Shown: piece by piece, positions 8,267 to 16,900 of the stretch | How the letters are laid out: every line of letters starts with the position of its first letter | Position numbering within the stretch: the stretch's first letter is position 1 | Origin: Bacillus mycoides | Lineage (GTDB): Bacteria > Bacillota > Bacilli > Bacillales > Bacillaceae_G | NCBI RefSeq assembly: GCF_018742245.1 | Contig: NZ_CP036132.1 | Location: forward strand, 1,545,001-1,609,000 | Direction: 5' to 3' | Length of the DNA stretch: 64,000 nucleotides | Translations under genes and position numbers: made by a program | Notes under the pieces: model-generated | Databases searched by the model: none | What the model was told of the DNA's origin: nothing | What the model saw: only the letters and a program-made list of their open reading frames with translations

Positions 8267-8716
8267 TTATCTCGATTTACCTGTAAAGTTTCCATAATAA
8301 ATATAGCACTTGCGGTCTTCATCAATTTCTCTTGAATCTAGGGTGAATTCCAAATGTATTCCATCCCGTTGAATATATATAATATCTGAATGGAGAGAGG
8401 GTAAGATGTCCTCGTAATTCCACACATCTTTACTTTCTATTATAATTGAGCTTGCTTCCTTTAGTTCTCGAATTTCAAAACCTATGTGCGAGTATGTAGG
8501 ATCTGAAGGGTCGTTGAAAAAAACTTCTTTTTGTATATATAACACTGCTGTCCCGTCTGGATCTACTGAAGTTGCAGTAACGACATATGTATTTCCATCT
8601 TTTGTAAAATATTCACAAGTCATGCGCGCGACAATTTCAGAATTAGAAATATTTGCGTAGTTCCATAAAGCCGGATACCCGTTAGTTTCATCATTGAGCC
8701 GATATTCCAATCGCAT
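8267..8716 (-). CDS. Conserved hypothetical protein
   Basis: 149-residue acidic soluble protein with no signal peptide, membrane segment or motif I recognise. Predicted to be beta-rich, with alternating hydrophobic strands such as YVVTATSVDPDGTAVLYI and a C-terminal KCYIYYGNF. The ATG at 8716 is preceded by an AAGAGGGAT ribosome site. It is divergent from the lipoprotein gene, sharing the 83-base intergenic region. Confidence 0.7.
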   Translation of the reverse strand: MRLEYRLNDETNGYPALWNYANISNSEIVARMTCEYFTKDGNTYVVTATSVDPDGTAVLYIQKEVFFNDPSDPTYSHIGFEIRELKEASSIIIESKDVWNYEDILPSLHSDIIYIQRDGIHLEFTLDSREIDEDRKCYIYYGNFTGKSR

Positions 8717-8799
8717 TTTATCCCTCTTCTTCCTTTTTCTTCTACTTTATCATGACATCTTATATAATAGAAATATAATTTAAAAAGGGGAGTGCAAAG

Positions 8800-9111
8800 G
8801 TGACAAAAACGAAATGGCTAGTAGGTGGTGTTCTGACATCTTTAATGACGGGCACTTTATTTGGCTGTGCGCAAGATATTCCCCCCGAACCGAATGATAA
8901 TAGTTGTTCTGATTGGGATTGGGATGATGAGCTTGGTGTTTGGCAGTGTGATGATAGTAGTTCAGGTTATCGTGGACATTACTTTTATGGTGGTAAATAC
9001 TATCAAAATAAATCCACCTTCAAAAATTCATCAGCGTTTAAAACTTATCAATCTTCGGCCGAATTTAAAGGTGGAATTGGAAGCGGTTCAAAAGGTGGAT
9101 TTGGAGGTTAA
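8800..9111 (+). CDS. Small glycine-tailed lipoprotein (YgiB/YjfM-like partner)
   Basis: 103 residues starting at a GTG with GGGGAG nine bases upstream. The N-terminus is a lipoprotein signal with lipobox LFGC (Cys 23). The mature part is rich in D, W, S, Y and G and ends in the flexible tail GGIGSGSKGGFGG. In enterobacteria a lipoprotein with a similar SG-rich tail (YgiB/YjfM, DUF1190) sits next to a YgiC/YjfC ATP-grasp gene and a DUF350 gene, the same trio as here. By analogy it may be the substrate or partner of the ATP-grasp enzyme. The match is by context and composition, not clear sequence homology. Confidence 0.75.
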   Translation: MTKTKWLVGGVLTSLMTGTLFGCAQDIPPEPNDNSCSDWDWDDELGVWQCDDSSSGYRGHYFYGGKYYQNKSTFKNSSAFKTYQSSAEFKGGIGSGSKGGFGG

Positions 9112-9114
9112 AAT

Positions 9115-10350
9115 ATGTCGCAATACATAAAGAAACGAAAAGGATTTTATTCGAATTATCCGCATTTCTGGTCGGATTTATATGAATGTGAGTATAGTTT
9201 GTTTCATGTTTTTCCAATAACAGAGCAAACGATGAAACAATTACAATTAGCAACTGAACGAATGGGGAAAATATTTTTTAAGACTGCTAGACTTCTTCGG
9301 GATTTATCTAATGAACAGCTTCTTGAACTTGGTTTTCCAGATGCAAGCTTGCCTTTTATTAGACTGAAAGGAATGTATCCTGAATCTGTTATTTCACGAT
9401 TTGATTTTGCTTTAACAGATGATAATCGTATTAAAATGCTTGAGTTTAATAGTGACACTCCAACTTTTATTGTGGAATGTTTTCAAATGAATGGAAAAGT
9501 TTGTGAAAAATTAGGCTATGATGATCCAAATGCAAATCAAGAGCGCTTACTTTCTTCCGGTATTACAAAAGCCGTAATGGAGTTTACAAAAGGAATGGAA
9601 GATCCAAATGTTGTTTTCACAGCTCATCATGAACATATAGAAGATTGGAATACGACTATGTATTTGAGTGGGCTATGTCATGTTGAAAATAAAGTGATGC
9701 CAATGACAGAACTTAGAATTACAGATGATGCTTTAGTAGATAGAGATGGTGTACCAATTGATGTTTTGTATCGCCAAACATATCCAATTGAAGACTTAAT
9801 TGAAGATCAAGATCCCGAAACGGGGGATTTGGTGGGAGTAGAACTTTTGCAACTTGTAAAAGAAGGAAAGCTTTTTATTATAAATCCTTTGTCGGCCTTT
9901 TTAATTCAGCCGAAATCAATTCAATGTCTTATTTGGGGATTAGCAGAAGAAGGTGCTTTTTACACAAGTGAGGAACAAAAGTGGATTAAAGAATATATGC
10001 TTCCTACATATTTTGAGCCAGATTTATTTTTGGGGAAAAGTCCTTTCGTTCAAAAACCTTCGTTCGGTAGGGAAGGTGACACGATTACGATTCGTGATAA
10101 GGATACAAATATTATGATTCGAAATGCACATGAAACGTATAAATCGTCACTTCCTATATTTCAGAAATATACAGAGCTTCCAGTTGTATTTTTGGAAACT
10201 GAAAAAGGAATTGAGAAGCTGTCGTACGTGTTTGGGGCTTTTTTAATTGCTGGAAAAGCGAGCAGCATCGGTATACGTGCCGGAGAAAAAATTACGGGAA
10301 ATGAATCGTATTATTTACCGGTAGGTATTAAGAAGGAGGAAAATAAATGA
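9115..10350 (+). CDS. Glutathionylspermidine synthase-family ATP-grasp ligase (YgiC/YjfC type)
   Basis: 411 residues, the size of stand-alone YgiC/YjfC proteins, which match the C-terminal synthetase half of glutathionylspermidine synthase. Visible family marks are FDFALTDDNRIKMLEFNSDTP near residue 103-123 (ATP-grasp acid-rich segment) and PFVQKPSFGREGDTI near residue 307-321, the nucleotide/Mg-binding part. The amidase half is absent, so it should form an amide bond using ATP but not hydrolyse it. The gene starts 3 bases after the lipoprotein stop, and its ribosome site GGAGG lies in the last glycine codons of that gene. It overlaps the next gene by ATGA, so the three are one operon. Confidence 0.85.
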   Translation: MSQYIKKRKGFYSNYPHFWSDLYECEYSLFHVFPITEQTMKQLQLATERMGKIFFKTARLLRDLSNEQLLELGFPDASLPFIRLKGMYPESVISRFDFALTDDNRIKMLEFNSDTPTFIVECFQMNGKVCEKLGYDDPNANQERLLSSGITKAVMEFTKGMEDPNVVFTAHHEHIEDWNTTMYLSGLCHVENKVMPMTELRITDDALVDRDGVPIDVLYRQTYPIEDLIEDQDPETGDLVGVELLQLVKEGKLFIINPLSAFLIQPKSIQCLIWGLAEEGAFYTSEEQKWIKEYMLPTYFEPDLFLGKSPFVQKPSFGREGDTITIRDKDTNIMIRNAHETYKSSLPIFQKYTELPVVFLETEKGIEKLSYVFGAFLIAGKASSIGIRAGEKITGNESYYLPVGIKKEENK

Positions 10351-10733
10351 TTAATTTTTTACTATATTTAGCAGTATCACTTGCACTTTTATGTATCGGT
10401 CTTTTTCTTATGGAAGTGACAACGAAAGTTAAGGAATTTAAGTTAATGGCTCAAGGGAATAAAGCGGTAAGCTATGTACTTGGAGGAAGATTACTTGGTC
10501 TTGCTATCGTTTTATATTCAACGGCTGCTAATTCTATTTCAATTCTTGATATGGTTTCATGGGGAGCTGTTGGGATATTAGCTCAAATTATTGTCTTTTA
10601 TTTAGCAGAATGGCTTACACCACGTTTTAATATTAATAAAAGCCTTGAAGAAGATAATCAAGCAGTTGGTCTTTTCCTTATGTTTTTATCACTTTCCATC
10701 GGAATTGTAATTGCTGGTTGTGTAACATATTAA
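10347..10733 (+). CDS. DUF350 family membrane protein
   Basis: 128 residues with four predicted membrane helices, the usual DUF350 (YjfL) size and topology. The start ATG overlaps the TGA stop of the ATP-grasp gene, indicating translational coupling. In E. coli yjfL (DUF350), yjfM and yjfC are also neighbours. DUF350 function is unknown; it could form a membrane partner for the ligase-lipoprotein pair. Confidence 0.85.
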   Translation: MINFLLYLAVSLALLCIGLFLMEVTTKVKEFKLMAQGNKAVSYVLGGRLLGLAIVLYSTAANSISILDMVSWGAVGILAQIIVFYLAEWLTPRFNINKSLEEDNQAVGLFLMFLSLSIGIVIAGCVTY

Positions 10734-10768
10734 AACCCTTACATTTTAACGTAAGGGTTTTATTTTTC
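10732..10768 (+). terminator. Intrinsic terminator of the DUF350 operon
   Basis: An 11-bp stem (10732-10742 with 10751-10761) overlaps the DUF350 stop codon and is followed by TATTTTTC. Confidence 0.85.
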
Positions 10769-10802
10769 ATGTGCTAATTTTTTGCAATATGTGCTTAATT
10801 AA

Positions 10803-10961
10803 TTTATCCCGCTATTTGAGGGCAGTAAAACTTCCACCTCAAAATTCAGCTGGAGCAAAGCAGTTAGTTGGGAGATTAACTGCCCGTAAAAGCCCGATTG
10901 GTGAAGGCTAATAATCAGTGGGGGATGAACAAAACCCCCACTGATTAAAGTTTCACTTTAT
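10803..10961 (+). repeat. bcr1 repeat, full-length
   Basis: 159 bases flanked by TTTAT on both sides (10803-10807 and 10957-10961). It begins TTTATCCCGCTATTTG and ends ATTAAAGTTTCACTTTAT. Internal arms are complementary (GCAGTTA...TAACTGC; ATCAGTGGGGG...CCCCCACTGAT), predicting a folded RNA or DNA. The size fits the ~155-bp bcr1 element of the B. cereus group. Confidence 0.85.
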
Positions 10962-11045
10962 GTAGCCGAACGCTGAGAAGGATGCGTATTAGTGTACTGA
11001 ACTCGAGATAGTTGTTGTAATAAGGAAAAGTTTCCATACAAAGTG

Positions 11046-11074
11046 TTGACATCTATTTTAAATAGGAGTAACAT
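11046..11074 (+). promoter_or_regulatory. Sigma-A promoter of the M-box leader
   Basis: Consensus TTGACA at 11046-11051, 17-base spacer, TAACAT at 11069-11074. The start site would be about 11081, some 15 bases before the riboswitch. Confidence 0.75.
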
Positions 11075-11093
11075 TTTCTATGTAATTAAAATA

Positions 11094-11254
11094 AGTCTCT
11101 GTTAGGTGAGGCTCCTGTATAGAGAAATGCTACTGCCCAAAAATGTCGAGAGACGCCAATGGGTCAACAGGAATGATCGAATTAAGGTTTTTCTTAACGT
11201 AGCTGGTAATGAACCTATGCTATACAGTGCTAAAACTCGGCGAGGGAGAGGTCC
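11094..11254 (+). promoter_or_regulatory. M-box (ykoK) magnesium riboswitch
   Basis: The conserved M-box core blocks occur in order: GTTAGGTGAGGCTCCT (11101), CTACTGCCCAAAAATGTCGA (11130), GAGACGCCAATGGGTCAACAG (around 11150), the variable AAGG...CTT arm, and CTATACAGTGCTAAAACTC (11219). TCTCT near 11096 can pair with GAGAG near 11245 to close the aptamer. M-box RNAs fold on Mg2+ and switch off magnesium transport genes, usually by letting a terminator form; a suitable terminator lies 45 bases downstream. Confidence 0.92.
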
Positions 11255-11299
11255 GTAGATTTCTAATTATATTGGGAATCGCTTATTTGTGTATGCAAT

Positions 11300-11337
11300 G
11301 ACCTTTGCTCTCTTATGAGTAAGGGTCTTTTTTGTTA
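11300..11337 (+). terminator. Riboswitch-controlled terminator
   Basis: GACCTTT at 11300-11306 pairs with AAGGGTC at 11321-11327, extended inward by GCTC/GAGT, and is followed by seven Ts. Its place between the M-box aptamer and the leader ORF makes it the likely expression platform. Confidence 0.8.
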
Positions 11338-11400
11338 CCAAGCTATGAGTAATTTCATAGTATAGATTATAACTAAAAAATTAAAGAGGAGGTGAGGAGC

Positions 11401-11505
11401 ATGTCAAATTCTGACTCGGTTCCGTTACCCATATACTTCAAATCAAAAATATATGATGTAGGCAGGAAACGACTTGTTCCTCCCTTTATATTTATCATAA
11501 TGTAG
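11401..11505 (+). CDS. 34-residue leader ORF downstream of the M-box
   Basis: ATG at 11401 follows a very strong ribosome site (AGGAGGTGAGGAGC), and the frame stays open for 34 codons. The peptide is MSNSDSVPLPIYFKSK, then IYDVGRKRLVPPFIFIIM. It has an acidic/proline start (DSVPLP) and a VPP before a hydrophobic end, the kind of sequence at which ribosomes slip or stall when Mg2+ is low, as in the Salmonella mgtL leader. A hairpin (about 11533-11550) and the second gene's ribosome site follow. That it is a regulatory leader peptide is inference; it could also be a small functional peptide. Confidence 0.6.
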   Translation: MSNSDSVPLPIYFKSKIYDVGRKRLVPPFIFIIM

Positions 11506-11605
11506 CGTTTATTCGAGTATTTAAGCGCTAGACACTTTCACGGTGAAGTGGATAAATTGAGAAACAAAGCGTTTCTTCCTATGTTGTAAAGGAGGAGACG
11601 ATAAT

Positions 11606-12331
11606 ATGTTATATGTAAATAAAAGTGTGGGTAACACTCCGTATAAATTAAGTAAAAAAGCAATGAAAGAACAAACAATGCTTCAAAAAAATAAAGATTT
11701 ATTAATTGAAATCGCAACAAGAGATGTAAAATCTGTATTTGCGTATTTTAAAACAACAAGAGACGGACTATCTATGAAAGAGGCACAAAAGCGTATTCAA
11801 GTATACGGTCGAAATGAATTAACTTCAAAAAGAGCGCGTATTGCAGAAGTAATGATGAAGCTAAGTGGAATAATCCCGGGTCTTTCAAAACAAAATATGC
11901 GTGATGAATTACAATGTGAAACAGTTACTGTTTCTAGAGTAGCTGGCTGTAGCGTAACAGGACTAAACAGTGAACTAAAAATGATAAAATTACCAGTACA
12001 AGAGCTTGTACCTGGAGATATGATTTTTCTTGCAGAGGGCGATACAGTGCCAGCAGATGTACGTATTATTTATGCAAATGATTTATTAGTAAATGAATCT
12101 ATGCTGACAGGAAACGATGCTAGTATTGAGAAATTTGAAAGTTGCTATCATCTTGAACGTAAACGATTTATTCCATTAAAACGGATGAAAGACTATAATC
12201 CACTTGAACTTGAAAATGTATGTTTCAAAGGTACGTATATTGTTGACGGAAATGCAAAGGCTGTAGTTGTTTTGACAGGTAAAAATACGTATTCAGGAAT
12301 ACTTCATACTTGTTGCGGTAGAATGTCTTAA
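11606..12331 (+). CDS. Soluble MgtA-type P-type ATPase relative (N-terminal and actuator domain only)
   Basis: 241 residues with AAAGGAGGAG before the ATG. Residues 36-72 match the cation-ATPase N-terminal domain (VFAYFKTTRDGLSMKEAQKR). Residues 125-175 match the actuator domain (LVPGDMIFLAEGDTVPADVRI). The M1-M2 helices that normally lie between them are missing, and there is no phosphorylation domain (DKTGT), no nucleotide-binding domain and no membrane segment. The catalytic TGES is TGND (168-171), losing the glutamate needed for dephosphorylation. So it cannot pump ions. Yet it has its own riboswitch, ribosome site and terminator and no internal stops, arguing for a retained, perhaps regulatory, role. 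A decayed remnant is the alternative. Confidence 0.8.
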   Translation: MLYVNKSVGNTPYKLSKKAMKEQTMLQKNKDLLIEIATRDVKSVFAYFKTTRDGLSMKEAQKRIQVYGRNELTSKRARIAEVMMKLSGIIPGLSKQNMRDELQCETVTVSRVAGCSVTGLNSELKMIKLPVQELVPGDMIFLAEGDTVPADVRIIYANDLLVNESMLTGNDASIEKFESCYHLERKRFIPLKRMKDYNPLELENVCFKGTYIVDGNAKAVVVLTGKNTYSGILHTCCGRMS

Positions 12332-12409
12332 TGTGTTAATGATGCTAAATATACAAAAACAATGTATAATAGACAAAGTTGAACAAAAACGTAGAATGGT
12401 AATCTATAT

Positions 12410-12445
12410 ATAACCTTACGTGATAACGTGAGGTTATTATTTTTT
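12410..12445 (+). terminator. Intrinsic terminator
   Basis: ATAACCTTACG pairs with CGTGAGGTTAT across TGATAA and is followed by TATTTTTT. It ends the M-box unit just upstream of the exonuclease gene. Confidence 0.75.
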
Positions 12446-12463
12446 GTTAGTAGGAGAGGAATT

Positions 12464-13330
12464 ATGAAAAAAGTATTATTAGTTGATGGTATGGCACTAT
12501 TATTTCGTGCTTTTTACGCAACAAGTGTATATGGACAATTTATGAAACGACAAGACGGTACCCCAACGAATGGGATTCATGGTTATATGAAGCATTTATT
12601 AACAGCAACACAAGCAATCGAACCAACGCACATTGTAACGTGCTGGGATATGGGAAGTACGACATTTAGAACGGAATCTTTCTCGAATTATAAAGCAAAC
12701 CGTGCAGCACCGCCGGAAGAATTAATTCCGCAATTTGATTTAGTACAAGAAATGACCGCGAAATTATCTATGCCTGTAATCGGTATGAAAGGTTATGAAG
12801 CGGATGATTGCATCGGTACGCTTGCAAAACAATATTGCAATGAAGCGGAAGTTTATATTTTGACAGGTGATACAGATTTACTTCAACTTGTTGATACGAA
12901 TGTTACAGTTATGCTTCTTCGTAAAGGAATTGGAAATTACGAGTATTACACACCGGAAAAAATCATGGAAGAGAAAGGTGTAGAACCTTGGCAAATCGTG
13001 CATGCGAAAGCTTTCATGGGAGATACAAGTGATAATTATCCAGGTGTAAAAGGTATTGGTGAAAAAACAGCGTATAAGCTTATTCAAGAATACGGCACAG
13101 TATCGGCAGTACTAGAAAATATAGCATCATTAACGAAAGCGCAGCGCACAAAAATTGAAAGTGATTTAGAGAATTTAAATATCTCTTTACAATTAGCGCA
13201 AATTCATTGTGAAGTTCCAATTTCATGTTCGTTAGAAGAAGGGTTACACACAATGAACGAAGAAAAACTACGATTCGTTTGCGGCGAAATGAATTGGGGA
13301 AGACCTGAAATATTGATTAATATGCTTTAA
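12464..13330 (+). CDS. ypcP: 5'-3' exonuclease (YpcP/FEN family)
   Basis: 288 residues, equivalent to a free-standing 5' nuclease domain of DNA polymerase I. Metal-binding acids are present: D8 in LLVDGMALLFRAFYA, EADD near 112-115, TGDTD near 136-140 and GDTSDNYPGVKGIGEKTA near 185-202, the last leading into the helix-3-turn-helix that grips DNA. The enzyme removes RNA primers and flaps in Okazaki fragment processing; Bacillus keeps it alongside PolA. I chose ATG 12464 because TAGGAGAGG lies eight bases upstream; the frame also continues upstream through the terminator, which is unlikely to be coding. Confidence 0.9.
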   Translation: MKKVLLVDGMALLFRAFYATSVYGQFMKRQDGTPTNGIHGYMKHLLTATQAIEPTHIVTCWDMGSTTFRTESFSNYKANRAAPPEELIPQFDLVQEMTAKLSMPVIGMKGYEADDCIGTLAKQYCNEAEVYILTGDTDLLQLVDTNVTVMLLRKGIGNYEYYTPEKIMEEKGVEPWQIVHAKAFMGDTSDNYPGVKGIGEKTAYKLIQEYGTVSAVLENIASLTKAQRTKIESDLENLNISLQLAQIHCEVPISCSLEEGLHTMNEEKLRFVCGEMNWGRPEILINML

Positions 13331-13339
13331 AGGGTATGG

Positions 13340-13382
13340 AAAGGTAGATCAAACATAATTTTGATCTACCTTTCTTTTTTTG
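13340..13382 (+). terminator. Intrinsic terminator of ypcP
   Basis: A 13-14 bp stem (AAAGGTAGATCAAA with TTTTGATCTACCTTT) around a short loop, followed by CTTTTTTTT. Confidence 0.88.
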
Positions 13383-13466
13383 TTCACAAAGTTGTCAGAA
13401 TATAAACTTAGTTTTCATATGAAGTTCAAATGGATTTCACAACAATCAATTATTATAAGTCTACAC

Positions 13467-13482
13467 AGATAATTACTTATCT
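13467..13482 (+). promoter_or_regulatory. Fur-like palindrome upstream of the FbpB-like gene
   Basis: AGATAATTACTTATCT has 6-base inverted arms resembling a Fur box, but with a 2-base rather than 1-base centre. It lies 57 bases before the FbpB-like start. Supportive only because of the family downstream. Confidence 0.35.
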
Positions 13483-13538
13483 TTTAAATAAACCATCCTT
13501 TGATAAGTTATTTGTAATCGTTAAGGAGGAAACTAACA

Positions 13539-13679
13539 ATGAGAAAAAAAGTGAGAAAATCTTTCAAACAATTATTAATAGAAAATAAACAATCACTATT
13601 AAGTAATAAAGAAAATATGAAAGAAATTGAAGAACGGATTGAGAAACGACATGTAGCATATAATGGTGCTAATAATTAA
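13539..13679 (+). CDS. fbpB: FbpB-family small basic protein
   Basis: 46-residue basic peptide: MRKKVRKSFKQLLIENKQSL, then a middle part LLSNKENMKEIEERIEKR and the tail HVAYNGANN. This is the pattern of the Fur-regulated FbpB family (basic start, F-x-x-L-[IV]-x-x-N-K, then E-rich helix ending in a R-H). A strong TTAAGGAGGA site lies ten bases upstream. In B. subtilis FbpB is made under iron starvation and works with the small RNA FsrA, perhaps as an RNA chaperone, to spare iron. The palindrome at 13467 suggests similar control here. Confidence 0.7.
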   Translation: MRKKVRKSFKQLLIENKQSLLSNKENMKEIEERIEKRHVAYNGANN

Positions 13680-13709
13680 ATAAAGTAAAAAAAGTTTAAC
13701 TTTTTTTAA

Positions 13710-13928
13710 ATTGAAAATTTTCAAATCACAATATATTTGAAAGTAGAATGTGTAGATGATATTAATGCAACTTGTTGGATTAATGTAAATGTATTTCAAT
13801 CTATTTTTATTGATGGTTGCTAGTATGGAATAGAAATCGATGGAAATAGGGATTTACCAAATGAAAGTTCAGGAAATACATTTCATGATATTCAAGTGCA
13901 ATGTAGACAACAAACGAAAAAAGCGTAG
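13710..13928 (+). pseudogene. Remnant of a beta-helix-like protein with an in-frame stop
   Basis: A frame reads from 13710 through an in-frame TAG at 13821-13823 to a TAG at 13926-13928, with sensible protein composition on both sides: VECVDDINATCWINVNVFQS, then IFIDGC, stop, YGIEIDGNRDLPNESSGNTF and HDIQVQC. Regular short hydrophobic strands such as IEIDGN and NTFHDIQVQC resemble a right-handed beta-helix (pectate-lyase-like) protein. There is no start codon or ribosome site. It reads as the 3' scrap of a lost gene; the family is uncertain. Confidence 0.4.
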
Positions 13929-13940
13929 CCTATGGCATGA

Positions 13941-13986
13941 AAAAGAGATTGTAGTTTGGTTTAAATCAAACTACAATCTCTTTTAT
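13941..13986. terminator. Bidirectional terminator before the giant gene
   Basis: A perfect 18-bp stem (13941-13958 with 13967-13984) and 8-base loop, with A and T runs at the ends. It terminates the minus-strand giant gene, whose stop is at 13996, and any plus-strand read-through. Confidence 0.88.
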
Positions 13987-13995
13987 TTATTTGAA

Positions 13996-16900
13996 TTAAT
14001 TCCACCAAATCCAAGGCCCGAAATATTTTCGTATGTTCCGAGGAGTAATTCGTATAAAGCGTTCACCGTCAAAGAAGCAACTTAAGTTTGGTAAAACACG
14101 CTCTATATTTGGTGGGAGGAAAGAGACGATGTTTTCGTTACTTACAATTGTTATTGTTATAGGTGGTTCGGCAGGAGATGTTTGAAGTTGTAAGGAAATA
14201 TTAGCGATGTTTATAAATTTATTGTTTACTGGCTGATCCATTACTTGTACTGTGAATGACACAATAATTACTTCATTTGGTTCAAAGTTAGTTGCAACTA
14301 GGAATCCGAAATTTGGATCAGCTAAAGGAAGTGATATGCCGTCAACTATAACGGATCTGCCAATAAATCGTAAACCTGCAGGAATGGTGTCTTGTAAAGA
14401 AATGTTTGTAATTGAAAATTCCGAGGTATTCGTAATATGCACCGTATAATCAAAATATTGGTTTAAATAAGCTGAGCTAACGGAAGCGTTTTTAAGCACA
14501 GTTGCAGTTATAAATTGAACTGGTATGCGAACAATGTTCGAATTAACGATGAAAGTAATAATCGGATCCTGTGGCGTCAGTTGGAAAGCAGCTGTAACTG
14601 TTGCAGAATTGATAATTGTACTGTTTGAAGGGATAGAAGTTACGAGAACTTTAAATGTTATAGTTGCTACTCCATCTGCAGGTAAAGCTCCGATATTAAT
14701 ACCAGTGTCTGGACGGATATTTGAGATTTGGGTACCGTTAATGGTTACACTATTTTCTATAAATGTTGTACCAGCTGGAATCATATCTAAAACGGAAGTA
14801 TTTACTGTAGGAATTGGGGAATGATTAAATATCTCTAATGTGAATGTAATAATATCTCCTATAACGACAATAGATTTGTCAGCGTTTTTCTCAATGCGCA
14901 CCATTGGATCGATGAGTGTTGTTGTAACGGTATTTGTTTGCTTTGTAATTGTAATAGGTGGTTCATTCGGATCAATGGTAACAGTATAGGAAACAGAAGC
15001 ATCGTTATTGATTGCAGATTGAAGAGTCGAAGAAGATATTGTTATTTGGAACGTAATGATAACAGATTCATTAGGAGCAAGATTTCCTAATGTAATACCA
15101 TTTTCGGGATTTGCATTAGGCTGATTGATTCCGTTAATTGTAACACTGCTAGTAACGAAGGTTGTATCTACTGGTACGGTGTCTATGGCAAGAAGATCTT
15201 CAATCGTCACATTACCGCTATTAGAAATTGTAATTGTATACGTTAAAGTTTGACTAGGTAATGCATTCGTGGCATTAACAGATTTTATGGCAACAACATT
15301 ATCATTTTGGACAGTTGTTGTGACAGTATTTGTTGTAGTCGTATTTGTAACAGGTAAGTTATTTGGGTTGACTATATATTTAAAAGTAGTAATTGCTTGG
15401 TTGTTGAGTTCATTTGGTGTTGGAATAGAAGTCACAGTTACTTGGAATGAAGCGATAGCACTTTCGCCTACAATTATAGTACCAATTGGTATGCCGCTTA
15501 TTGGATTAACTCCCGGAAGAGTTTCTCCGTTTACAATGATGCTATTTTCTATAAACGTAGTACCTTGAGGAATAATATCTTGAATGATTACATCATTTGC
15601 TGAAACATTACCAGTTTGATTTAGTGTAATCGTATACGTTAACGTATCACCGACCGTTGCAAATGCAAGGTCAACAGTTTTGTTACTAGTCAAATTTGCG
15701 TGATTAATTTCTGTTACGGCAGCTGCTGAAATAATAGTTTCGGTAATAGGCGGTCGATTCGGTAACGTGTATTCATATTCAATTGTACTCGTGTTAGAGA
15801 TTGGATTTATTTGCGGAATCGAAGTAACCCGTACTTGGAATAGAATAGTTGCTGTCGTATTAGGCGGAATGTTATCAATTTGTATACCGCTAAGTGGGTT
15901 GTCATTTGGACGAGCGTTGCCATTCACAATAACACTATTCTCTATAAAGCTCGTATTTGCTGGAATGATATCTGTAACAATAATGTTTTCCACTTGTATA
16001 TTTCCGTTATTTATGATGGAAATTGTATAAGGGATGATAGTTTGTAGGTCAGCGTATTGGATTGGCGTTGTTTTTGTCGCAATTACATTAGCAGAAATAA
16101 CTTCAGTGAAGGTAATATTACTAGTCGATATTTTTTCTTCACCATTTATTGTATAACGAGAAGTTGATTGGTTTTGAATGTGACCGCTAGCTGGAAGAGC
16201 TACCACGGTAACAGAAAATGTGACTGGGATAGAAATGTCAGGAGCAATCGTTCCTACAAGTATACCGGCACTTGGATTGGCGTTAAGCTGAGGAATATTA
16301 TTTACTAAAACGCTACCGTCTATAAAGGTTGTTCCATCAGGAATATTGTCTGTAAATACAACAGCAGTAGCATCTGTATTCCCTGTATTTGTTAAAGTTG
16401 TTGTATAAGTTAAAATGTCACCAATTGTTACAGAAGTCAAATCAACAGTTTTAAGTGAAACGATATCAGCATCATTAATTTGAACGAAAGTAGTATTGGA
16501 AGTAGTAGATTTTTGAATTGGTGCAAAGTCAGGGTTGAAAATAAAGTCGTAGACGATGTTTGCAGTATTAGGTGTTGGATTTACAGTTGGCAAATTCGTA
16601 ACGGAAACTTGGAATGTTATTGTAGTCGATTGCCCTGACGCGATGTTAGGAATGGAAAAGCCGATATTTGGATCTGCTGCAGGAAGTACCGTATTGTTAA
16701 CTATTACACTTCCTGGAATAAATATTGTTCCATCCTCTATAGTATCTGTAAAAAAGATGGAGTTAGTTGTAGTGGATCCGTTATTTTGAATTAATACTGT
16801 ATATTCAATAGTTTCATCAATATTAGCTAATACTTTATTAGCGGATTTTGTAGCGATAAGAATAGCATCAATAAATTGTATATTTGTACTATTGGAAGAA

